From Hirudinaria manillensis (lineage: Eukaryota > Annelida > Clitellata > Hirudinida > Hirudinidae), in NCBI GenBank assembly GCA_034509925.1, contig CM067536.1, positions 5,140,501 through 5,204,500 of the forward strand: DNA of 64,000 bases, read 5' to 3'. The position numbers were made by a program, and so were the translations under genes. Shown here in pieces: positions 25,342 through 36,218 of the stretch (its first letter is position 1; the number at the start of each line of letters is the position of its first letter). The notes below the pieces were generated by a model, which saw only the letters and a list, made by a program, of their open reading frames with translations, had not been told where the DNA came from and made no database searches.

Positions 25342-28300
25342 TTAAAAACTGGAAAGTCCAACGAAGCAGGACTTCGGGGAAAACGTTTCTGAAAATACTC
25401 GTAAGGCAGTTGAGTTATTGACCAGTTGCAACGAATCCTTTGAGCCCGTCTGGTCAGAGACGCTCACAAATCTTCCTCCAGCGTCAGTTGGACTGTGTCC
25501 ATGTTCTTCCTGTTGAATGATGATGTAAAAGATTTGTAGGTTTTTAATGATTAATGAGTTAACTAACTAATGAATTAGTAATGAATGAATTGTTTACAAC
25601 CAATAATTGGTCAGAACTTGTGATGGTAATCTAGCAATGATGGTTTAACTTTGTTATCTTGAGGTTTAAGTAGGAATTTTGCCAATGACTTATTTACGAT
25701 TATTATTCAGAAATAAGCTGCACTGAGTTAAAAAATAATTTTTATAATAACAATAATAATAGTAGTAATAATAATAATAATAGTAATATTAATAATAATA
25801 ATGTAAAAATAATAAAAAATACCACCGACTTGTTAAAGTTCTTTCTAAATCTGACATTGTTCGACTTCCTGTTGACGACACCATCCTCTTCATCCATCAT
25901 CTTCTCGAGCAACGATTGGTCGTTGGCATTGATCGGAGCGATTGAAATGTCCCGAACGGCCCTGAACTGACCGCAGTTGTTCAGGTGCTCGTTTTCCAAG
26001 CGGAAAAAGTTCCAAACGAACCTCCTGTCAACGGAGTTTCGTTTGAATTTGATGCTCTACGAAGTTGTTAAGTTGTTGTTCTTTTGAATACTAACGTGTT
26101 TAAAACCTACTTTGTATCTTTTCAACTCGCATCAACTTAACAAAATTAGAAGCAACCTGCCAGATTAATTTTCTGGTTTATTTACATGAACTGCAGGCTA
26201 ATTATGCAATTGATGTCTTGCTTTTTTATTTTTGTATTTTAGTTTATTTTTTAGTTTTTTATTTTCTATTTAGTGGCAAACTATATTTGAATAATATAAT
26301 TATACTACATATCCTGAAGGTTATTTTGAATAACCACAAAACCCTCAAGACTTGTGAATGAAACCTTAAGTACTCTAAAAGTAACTAGTGTCTGCTAAAC
26401 TGTTCTAGGGAAACTCAGCAGTTTCTCAGCATGTTTTTCTTCTTTTACTGCTTTCACCTGCCAAGTGCCATGTGTTGATTGTGACAAACAATAGAACTAG
26501 CAGCAACAGCAATGAATACAAGGATTGACTGATCAAATTCAAAATAAAAAAAGTTCACCCCTCACTTCCATCTCTCAGATCTCATCCTTACATGAATACA
26601 TTGAAACTTCTGCAACCCCCAAAGAAAACAAAGAAAGCCTCTCAACTTAACTGACTGTCAGTCAACTGGGAACCCCTGCATGCAATTCCTTGGCACTGGC
26701 CCTTAGCTAGAACTGATTACATTTTTCTTCAAACTGCTAAATGGCTTTGTATACTTTCCACTGCAAAATCTCCCAACCTTTCTAAAGTGTACAAACACAA
26801 GAGGTCAAACTTAGATTTTCAATCTTGGATGCATTAAATTTACCATGGATTCTGTTCAATAAAATAATTTTCCAACAGAAATGTTAGAACTCCCTTAGAA
26901 ATTGTTGATTCCATTGCACAGTCCCATGCTCCACAGTTTTACTGCTCCAAAAGCAGAATACAATTTCAATATCTTTTCAACTCAGACTCAATTTAAGACT
27001 TTGTGGTTTCTTTTTGTACACATTAAACTCATGTTAACGATCCAAGTGGTCCTTCAGCAGAGTACAGGAAAGTACAGAAATAAAAAAAAAAAAATTGCTG
27101 ACGTTTTTAAGTCTGCTGCAATTATTTTTAATTAAAAAGTTTTATTTTTATGGACACACACATAAACATAAATGCTTAAATAATAATAAATGAACACAAT
27201 AAACATAAAGTTGAAATAAACATTAGGAACATTAAGAGCAATATTAGGAATGCGAACCTATAGTGGTTATATAATAAAACCTGTAGTTGTTATAATAATA
27301 ATATAATAATAATTAATATAATATATATAATAAAAAGTTGTTATGTAATAAAAACTATAGTTGTTATAATAATAAATAATATAATAATAATTAATATAAT
27401 ATATATAATAATAATAAAGTTGTCATATAATAAAACCTATAGTGGTTATATAATAATAATAATAAAGTTGTTACATAATGTATCTGATTTGAGAATCACT
27501 TTCGCATTTTCTAAAGAGAATAAAACGTGCCTAAAATGCACCCGCGAACCGAGGCACCCACCTGAAAACTTCGAGAGATGCCACGGCGGTCCTGAGTACC
27601 TCGGAATTGATCACCTGTCCCTCACCGATGGTGACCGTGATCGTCCAGGTGAATCGCAAGATTAGATCTTCAATCATTGCAAAATAATAATAAGCCTGCA
27701 AAAGTAACAATCGACAACGTGGTTTCAATGCAAGCCTTCCACATGATAATGATACCTAATTTTCCAATGGACCTAACGAACTTCTGATAAATATCTTCAA
27801 ATTCAATGAAGAATTTCTTATCAATAACGATTATTATTGCCAATAATGTTAACCAATAAGTCATCAATGGCTTGCAATAATGCAATCAACATCCTCAATC
27901 TAAAAATAACCAAATAAATAAACATGAATTTAAAAATAATAAACATAAATTAATAAATAATAAACATGAATTAAAAAATAATAATATAAATTTAAAACAT
28001 TGAATTAGAAAAAAAAACAAACACCCACCCTCCTGGAATAAACAATTTCTTCCCTGAGGAACTTGTTCTCCGTCATCCTCTTTTCCATGAGTCCCCAATC
28101 CATTTTGACGTCCCAGGTGTACGTGTAGCAGGTGCTTATGAAGGCTGAGATGATCCACAGGTAGAAGAAGGCATTGTTTTGTATCACGTCCTTATTGTGC
28201 TGATCTGATATACAATGTAGTACAGTTTATCAGTTAATCAGTTTATTTTAATAGTATTTCTTGTTTTATGCCTGATTTTGTTCAATACATTTTGTTTTTG

Positions 28301-31058
28301 TTTGTATTTATAATAAAAAGATTATTTAAAGAAATATTTTTAGCATTTATTTTTAGCCAATGAATACAGATGAAGCAATTTTTGAAACTTTTAAAATATA
28401 AACATTTACAATTAAAAACAAATTGTTTGCTTTCAAACCACAAACTTAACACCGGCTTATCACAAACTTAACACCAACTTAACATCAAACTTAACATCAG
28501 CTTAACACCAACTTATCACAAACTTAACACCAACTTAACACCAAACTTAACACCAGCTTAACACCAGCTTATCACAAACTTAACATCAGCTTAACCCCAA
28601 CTTATCACAAACTTAACACCAACTTAACACCAAACTTAACATCAGCTTAACACCAAACTTAACACAAAGTTAACACCAACTTTTGTAAACACTGTTGAGC
28701 GAAGAGAACAGAACGACGAGGAAAGTGGTTCCGTACTTCCCCGCGTTCGCGATGTGAGGGAAAACGTTCTTCGTGTCCCTGTACCTCCTCAGGCATTGGG
28801 CGAAACGGAACCACGCAGGAAGCGATGCAATGATCGGACTCACGCCATACATCAGTCCACTGCATGTGTGGCCATCTACGGGCAATAATGATAATCTTAA
28901 GAAGTTAAAATATAATTTAATATAATATAATATAATATAATTTCAGATTTTTATATAATATATTGCTTAAACTATTATTAAAATCTCATGGTTTGTGCAT
29001 TTTTATATAAATTAAATATAATTCCCATTTATTGTTTTGTTAAAAATAATCACCAAAAATACCTACATCCAATCCAAGGTTAATCTAACCTCCCACCAAA
29101 AATAACTAGTGATTAACAAGAAAAGAATAAATTATGTTAATGAGGTACTCGTTCTGTCCGCTTAATGCGGAATAAATTAAATCCACGAAATGCAATGGCA
29201 CAAACTCGACGACGTTGGAGTCGAGATAAAGAAAAACCGAAGGTCGAAGGTCAAAGTTCAAACGAATTGAAAGAGGAAAAAATAAATAAATTAAAAATAA
29301 ATAAATTAAAAATAAACTAAAAATAAAAAACAAAACAACGGCCACCCACGTTTCCTGTCGAACCAGTGCACGTCGAAGGCGTAGTAGCAGACGAGATATT
29401 GGAGGTCGAGGAGTACAGTTGTGAGGCTGTTGAGTTGGTCTGCCAACCAGAAGTCAGCGAAGCCGACGTAGTGGAATGGAGCTGTGAAGATGCGGAACTT
29501 TTGGGAAGAAAAACAAGTCTTCTTGTAATAATTTATTTAATTGGATTTTAATCAGCTGATAAATAATAATGATGATAATAATAATAATAATAATAGTATT
29601 AATAATAATAATAATAATAGTAATAATAATAATAATAACTATAGTAATAATAATAATAATATGTCATTTATATAGCACCGTGAAGTGGAACTACAGGGGC
29701 GCTGATGTCAACAGCAACACAATTAACGTAAATTTTTCAACAACAACAACATAACGTTTCCGTGCATCGTCTGCGCTTGTGAATTATGCGCGATTGTGCT
29801 TCTTGAAAATTAAAGTTAACACGTGAATTTGAATCTTGAAATAATTTATTTCGAATAAATTATCATTTGAAATTGGAAAAGTTTCTGAAATGTTTGAATT
29901 ATTAATGCATTTTAAATTATTAATGCAATTATTTAAAAATTCAAAAATGAATTTTGAGGATTTTAATTTCAAAATTTAGCAGCTGCATTTCAATTCTATG
30001 ATGCATGGTTTAAGAAAACTGACACGACTTTAATTGAATTATTGCATTATTCCATTCCTTCACATTTCAATTAATTTATAACTAAATTTAAACAATTTAA
30101 AAAATTTTCAATAAAAAGAACGATAATAATAGTAAAATTAATAGTAACAACAAGCGGAATATTAAATAAAAGTTAGTAATTGTAATAATATTAACAACAA
30201 CTAAGAGTGTTTGTTAACAAAAGGAATTAAAATGAATTCAATACAACAACGACAACAACAACAACAATAATAACAATAATAATAATAATAATAATAATAA
30301 TGATTTGCATTCTGGTTTTAACTGCTTCCTGCTGAGATTTCAAGCCAGGGACGACAGGCACCGAGTTTTAAGGATTACAAAAACCAACAACTGAATGTGG
30401 GTCACCGTTGTCATCACCGCCATGTTAGGACGCACGTCATTAGCGAAGTACTAGCATCGCTCGCAACGACACGTGGATAAGTAATTCGTTAACATCCTAT
30501 CGCCAGCACTAACGACGACAGATGGCGCCAAAGTGCTTATTAAAACAAAAACAAAAAACTATTTCATTTGACCGCAGGACAGAACCTACCAGAACTTTGA
30601 GGAGCCACATGCGAGCCTTGTAATGGAGTATCCTGATCGGATTGATCATGTAAACGAAGAAGAAGGCGGACAGAGCCAAGGGACTTGCAAAAGGAGGGAT
30701 TTTGATGATGTGACTCAAGAAGTAAGCCACGACGCTGATGCACCACAGAACCGAGAAGAACGTGGCGATCTGCAGATTTAAAAATCGATGAATCTCTTTA
30801 ACGCATTATTAATAATTAATAATCGATTATTGGTATTTTAATTGAGTCACAACATTAATAAATAATCCATTATTAATAATTTATATTGAGTCATGGCATT
30901 AATAATTAATCAATTTTTAACACTTTAATACATTAACTATTATTATTCATTCTAAAACACTAATATGCTTCTATTAGAGTTTTTAGAATACTTTTTATCA
31001 ATTAGTAGCCTGTCTAATTCAATCAACTGAACACTTAATGATTGAATGAATTGATTGG

Positions 31059-31106
<48 letters not shown>

Positions 31107-32122
31107 CCTCCAGAAACTGTTGGTGGGTCAAGTGATGTCGAGGGTCGAGTTCGAATATGAGGATGTGGTTGACCCCGGACGACCTCCATCCGTAAGTGTT
31201 GACGCCCAGGAGGAAGATGAAGAGGAAGATGAGGAAACATCCACGGAAGATTCTCAAGGCCGGCTGCCAGTCCCCTTTGTGTTCTTCGGCTGTTACAATT
31301 CCTGCATTGCATCGCGGGATAAGAATTTAATTCGGTGGAAATTTACAAATGAATAATAATAATAATAATAAAATAATAATAATAATAATAAAATAACAAT
31401 AAAATAATAATAATAAAATAATAATAATAATAAAATAATAATAATAAAATAATAATAATAATAATGAAATAACGAACAAATACAAAAGCCATTGTTAATG
31501 GACGCTCACCAGCCACCACGGTAATGATGCCCATTACGAGGAAAATGCCAGAAAACAGACCGACTCGAAATGTCACGAAGGGATTTTGCTGAAGAGTCAA
31601 TCGTGACTTTTATGCAATGAATCGATAAAATTGGATGGTAAATAAAGGAATAAAGGAATTTAATAATATTGTAAATTAATAAAGGAATAAAGGAATTTAA
31701 TAATATTGTAAATTAATAAAGGAATATAGGAATTTAATAATATTGTAAATTAATAAAGGAATTTAATAATAAAGTTGATAATTTGAATTCCATTCTAGAA
31801 ATACATTTAACGAATAAAAACAGAACGAAATCAACAACTTTCTCTCCAAGCGGTGGAACCCTGAGTCTCTTCATGGCTTTTGTTCTGTCCCCTGATTCCA
31901 AGTTCAGTGTGAAGGTGTTCTAAAAGGAATAAAGTTTGGCAAATAATCAAATCCTTTGATCATTTAGCCATTAATAATAACAACAACAACAATAATAATA
32001 ATAATAATAATAATAACAATAATAATAATAATAATAATAATAAATAGAAAGTTCTTGGATGAATTGCTGAGAGCACTGGTAGTGCTCAGCATTCATCACT
32101 GAGAAGAAACAGGAAAAATGTG

Positions 32123-32167
<45 letters not shown>

Positions 32168-33425
32168 TAAATAGGAATAAAGTTTAAATGAAATAATTAA
32201 AAAAACATAATAATCCAAGCCACCTAACCTCTGTTTCTTTGATGAGATGATCAACTTCCTTGCTCATGTAAAAGTTTGCAGTTTCCACGTTGGCCTGCCT
32301 CCATGTTGCCCCTCTGTCTGTCTTTAGCAACTGTTTAGATACGATAACGTTTCAATCACTTGGAGTTGATTGGTTCAAAGTTCAATCAAATCAGTTCAAT
32401 TCAATCGATGTGATTGACTCAATGGGTTGATTTATATTGCTTGAAGAGAAAGAATTGAGGAGGGAAAATAATAATAAAATAATAATCAATTCAATCGATT
32501 TGATTGACTCAATGGGTTGATTTATATTGCTTGAAGAGAGAATTGAGGAGGGAAAATAATGTGGTGACAGGTTTAAAATCACTGAGTTTGTTGTGGTGAT
32601 TGATGATCTTTTAAGTTAATAAATTATCATAAAAACTTTAAAATTATTAAAGAGTGACTTTGCAGTCCTGAATATAGAATCGTTCTCAAAGCATAAGACT
32701 TCATATAAGACAGCACATTAAAAGATCACGTTAAAAAAACTGGTCAATAATCAATAATATCAATAATCAATAATCTTTTTTTTTTAATTTCAAGTCCTAT
32801 GGAGTTGATGAAATGATAATAAGTTGCAATTGTGGAGATTGGATACTTGAAAGTAATTTTTAAAACAATCGAGTGTTTCAAATTCAAAAAAGAACGGGTA
32901 GTCGTTCGGGATCGATCGATTCGACGCGGGAGGAATAAAAAAGAATATTTAAACTATTTGAGCGTGGAATAAACAAATAAATAAAAATAAATAAAGTCAA
33001 ATTTAAAAAGAAAAGAAAGAAAAGCCCCAAGACCTTGTCGTGCTTCTTGAGAATCTTCCTGAATCCCGTAAAGTTGAGCGACTGATAATTTTGCAGGAGG
33101 ATTAAACTGAGGTAGAACTCTGAGAAGGCCAGTTTTATGTCATGCATTGATCTAGAAATTTATAAACGTTAAGATTAAAACTCTGCAGTTGAAAAACAAA
33201 TAACTTTCTGACTTTAAATTAATAAGATTTAATGATATTTAATTTAAATATTTCACATTAAATGTATATTCTAATTATAAATTATATTCTAATAACTTAT
33301 TTCAAAACATTTTTAATAAGAGCAAACTAAATCATTGATTGAATAATAATAAAATTACTACTACTAATAATAATAATAATAATAATGATAAAATAATAAT
33401 AATAATAAAATAATAATGATGATAA

Positions 33426-33460
<35 letters not shown>

Positions 33461-34556
33461 CAGCAACAACAACAATAATAATAATAATAATAATGACTCA
33501 CTAAAAGTGCACCAAGTAAATCAAACATTCAATAGCCCACCTATGGCCTGACTTTTCCTCAGTTTTTGATTTTAAAATGGTCGGAACCTTCTTTCTCGTC
33601 CTGTTTCTTCCGGATTGGTTTGCGAGCGACGTCGAAGCGTCGAGTTCCGACTGAAGCGCGGAGAACCTTCGCGTGGCTTCGGCAATTTTTTCTGGAGGAA
33701 ACAAAATGAAGTCCCATAAAAGTCCTATAAAAGCCAGGTCGCCTCGGTTAAATTGACAAGAAAACATGCAATTAACCTGAATAAAATGTATTGATTTTCA
33801 ATAACTCTTTGTCACAATATTGGAAAAATATTTCATCAAATCTGGCAAAGTGTTGTTGAATCATTTCTTCTGTTGCCACTAGAAAATTTATTTATTAATT
33901 ATTTCCAATTATTAATTATTTAAACCAATTGTAATAAACATTGTAATATTGACAAACTGAAGCTACAATATTAGGATAAACAGGTTCAAACTGCTCTGAG
34001 TTTAAGTGCTTCTCTTTTTAACAGCTTTACTTGTATGAAGCATTGTTTATAAGCCAAATAATTTAATGCATAATATATAGCATTATATACCAATAAAATA
34101 ATGTGAATATCAGGTTAAGTGAATTTGGGTACATCTAATATTATGCATCTAGTTTATATGCACTATAAAATAGTGGCACTAAATCACTTATTTAGTCAAA
34201 AATGGCAAAGTGTTGTTATAATTCTTTCATATTATATTTTTTTTCAGAAGCCAAGTAAAAAAAACTGCGTTTCAATTGACCATCAATGTTAATATAATGG
34301 TTCATGAGATCACAGATTCAAGACATATTTCAAAGTGAATCTGTTTACTTTCTGGGTCTGGTGCGAGTTCGATGGTTTCGTAAAGTTGTTCTTTCATCGC
34401 CTAAAATTTTTCATAATAAATTTAAATGTTATTGCTAACTAGCGAAAGAAAACCAGCGAACATCTAAGTTAACATAAACTTCCTAACCTCGTACGTAATG
34501 TACTGCTTCCTCCATTCCGGAGTTATATGAGCCGATAAATGTTCGGCAAATTTCAT
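25342..34556 (-). CDS. XPR1: XPR1-type SPX-EXS phosphate exporter, ~715 aa
   Basis: Multi-pass membrane protein that exports inorganic phosphate and senses inositol pyrophosphates via its SPX domain. Exons from the start (minus): 34556-34488, 34400-34349, 33878-33777, 33691-33541, 33151-33034, 32330-32229, 31919-31839, 31588-31510, 31301-31108, 30769-30590, 29497-29350, 28875-28681, 28204-28029, 27695-27562, 26024-25826, and probably 25509-25342. All phases agree. The protein begins [15 protein letters not shown]; the SPX domain ends with [10 protein letters not shown], whose lysines bind inositol phosphates in the family. Then come membrane helices and the EXS domain ([44 protein letters not shown]). 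The terminal exon is in phase but not conserved, so the last 55 residues are the least certain. The mammalian protein is named for its use as a retrovirus receptor; nothing here is viral. Confidence 0.95.
25741..25803. repeat. (AAT)n microsatellite
   Basis: Imperfect AAT run in the last XPR1 intron, close to the donor at 25825. Confidence 0.85.
27240..27475. repeat. Duplicated AT-rich segment
   Basis: Two diverged copies of a segment containing TAGTTGTTATAATAATA and AATTAATATAATATATATAA, roughly 100 bp apart, in an XPR1 intron. Confidence 0.75.
28440..28680. repeat. AACTTAACACC minisatellite abutting an XPR1 exon
   Basis: Many variants of AACTTAACACC and CAACTTATCACA fill 240 bp directly adjacent to exon 12. 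On the minus strand the splice donor GTTGGTGTT is itself the last repeat unit. Confidence 0.9.
29566..29705. repeat. (AAT)n plus ATGTCATTTATATAGC hairpin module
   Basis: An AAT tract (29566-29660) runs into ATGTCATTTATATAGC, then AGCACC and GGCGCT flank an 18-base loop ending CTACAGG. The same module occurs at 61289-61362, indicating a dispersed repeat family. Confidence 0.85.
31038..31107. repeat. (GATT)n microsatellite touching an XPR1 splice donor
   Basis: A GATT run ends at the minus-strand donor (GTCAATCAATC) of exon 31301-31108, with no spacer. It keeps the flanking frame open as Asn-Gln-Ser-Ile repeats, which are not part of the protein. Confidence 0.92.
31349..31466. repeat. (AAT)n microsatellite
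   Basis: Interrupted AAT/AAAT run in the XPR1 intron between exons 31301-31108 and 31588-31510. Confidence 0.9.
31643..31762. repeat. 37-bp tandem repeat
   Basis: About three copies of a unit containing GGAATTTAATAATATTGTAA in an XPR1 intron. Confidence 0.88.
31979..32168. repeat. Two AAT tracts enclosing a perfect-stem hairpin
   Basis: AAT runs at 31979-32043 and 32127-32168 enclose GCTGAGAGCACT and AGTGCTCAGC, which can form a stem separated by GGT. XPR1 intron. Confidence 0.85.
32393..32563. repeat. ~80-bp direct duplication in XPR1 intron
   Basis: A segment containing TGATTGACTCAATGGGTTGA and ATTGCTTGAAGAGA is repeated about 94 bp downstream with few changes; an AAT-rich spacer lies between the copies. 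Confidence 0.9.
33341..33494. repeat. (AAT)n microsatellite
   Basis: Long interrupted AAT tract with a short (CAA)n insert, ending about 46 bp from XPR1 exon 33691-33541. Confidence 0.92.
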
Positions 34557-35706
34557 TTTACTTCAATAATTCAACGTCAAATATCAAAACAATCAGGAAC
34601 TGATATTTCCGAGGAAGTCACATTTCAGAATTGACTAAAACTGCTGTTTATAAACAATGCATAGGCGCGTTCAAATCGCAGACACATTTTCAAACAAGAC
34701 TACATGAACCTGACACAAATGAATGTATTGAGAACAATGTCTCAAAAGACCGCTTGCAAAAAACCCATTAAAGTTGGTCGTTGAAATTGTGAATGGTGCG
34801 AAATTTATGCTAATGACATCGACAGTCTTTAGGCGTGGAGGTGATTTCGATTGTTTAGTTTTCTGGTAACACAAATGTGATGCTTTTTTTTTATCTTGAC
34901 TATCTTTTAGACTGCTCTTGGGTCATAACCTCTTCCGATTTATTATGTAAAAGCATTCTTTACAATGCACCTAGATTAGAGGTACGCCAGCACTCTCTCA
35001 ATACCTGAATCATTTTGTATGTTTTCTAAGATACAGCAGTCTTTTATTGCCCGTTTATATTATATTACAAACCATTGATATTTCCCTTGAAATTTTAACG
35101 AGGTGAGAATGTTTCTTGTTCAAGTTTTTTTTAAAAATCTTTTCTAGCATATAATAAAGTAACGATTAAATAATTATTCAACATTTGACCCTCTTGCTTA
35201 ACTTTATTCGTAGATCACTTAGATTAATAATCTTCAAAAGTTGACGATAGATTCTTAACAATAAACTTGGACCCGTTACATATGAGTGGTTTAGTTTCTA
35301 GCCCTGTTAGAATAAGCCTATGTTTATACAATGTATCACAATTTTAATTATAAACATTAATGACACTTCTTTGTAAGGCATGCAATTAACTTTTACAAAC
35401 CCGGCGTCAGGATGTAAAATAAACCAGGAGTTTGTAATCAAGAGCGCAGGTGTGAGGTAATGACTTTAATAGTTGGAGTTTGCTTTTCAGAGCTCGATCG
35501 TATGAGTCAACAAGTTAGGTTTAAGCTAATTAGTGATTAAATCTCTTCGACGTTTTATAATTATGTGACAATCGTCTGCTTCAGGTTGATTTTGAGAGTT
35601 GAACAATCACGGTTGGATTTCCGGGTGCGAACCATGCATATATATTTAACGGAGCGTGATTTATTTTTTGGCATTCTGATCTTGTTTGTGGCTTTATCGT
35701 CGCAGG
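34557..35706. promoter_or_regulatory. Divergent intergenic region between XPR1 (-) and TMCC (+)
   Basis: About 1.15 kb separates the XPR1 start codon (34556, minus) from the first plausible coding exon on the plus strand (35707). It must hold both 5' ends unless the TMCC promoter lies further right. No TATA-like or repeated operator element stands out. An acceptor-like CGCAG at 35701-35705 suggests a 5' non-coding exon further upstream. Confidence 0.5.
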
Positions 35707-35883
35707 ATGTCAAAAAGACCGAGCTTACCAGGAAATGCAAATGGAGAAGATCCAGAAGCTAAGAATGAATACGGCGCCGTAAAATTCGAAAATGATGATT
35801 CCGTAGGAATTTTTATTCTTCTCTGGCTATTTGTTATCAGTTATGTTGTGTTGGCGTACTTAGTATTCTATACTCGTTACTAA
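35707..35883 (+). CDS. Possible 58-aa single-pass membrane microprotein, or first TMCC exon
   Basis: ATG at 35707 opens a hydrophilic 32-residue segment (MSKRPSLPGNANGEDPEAKN onward), followed directly by an uninterrupted hydrophobic stretch of about 23 residues containing FILLWLFVISYVVLAYLVFY, and a short YTRY tail before TAA (35881-35883). This is the layout of a tail-anchored microprotein. The alternative is that a donor (GTAGGA at 35803) ends a 32-codon, phase-0 exon that joins TMCC exon 36219-36372, also phase 0; the hydrophobic part would then be intron. Both may occur as isoforms. I recognise no family. Confidence 0.45.
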   Translation: MSKRPSLPGNANGEDPEAKNEYGAVKFENDDSVGIFILLWLFVISYVVLAYLVFYTRY

Positions 35884-36218
35884 CAAAACTTTAAAACCTA
35901 TCAAGACATGCTAGTCGTCTTAGGGCATGCTTATTTGTACACATATAAAGTAATGGACTACAGATATAACTGCGCACCAATAAGGACTTAAGTAATGTTA
36001 CACATTAACAATCAAGAATTCCAAGAAGTATGTATTGGTTTTATCATGCTTTCTTTAAATTCTTATTTGACTTTTAAGATTTGTTTGTTTATTTTTTTAA
36101 GCTTATGACTTTGGAAAATGTTAAGTCCATATTAATAAACAGAAATTTGAATAAATGTTTGTATTGCAAAGAATATTTTCATTCAATTAAGTATTTTGAT
36201 TTAAATCCAACTCTTCAG

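Noticed and set aside
25010..25392. Two plus-strand frames between SLC2A13 and XPR1
   Set aside because: No domain, and they overlap the XPR1 last exon or its 3' untranslated region.
25342..34556. Retroviral sequence suggested by the XPR1 name
   Set aside because: The gene is a cellular phosphate exporter; no gag, pol or env frame and no paired LTRs occur here.
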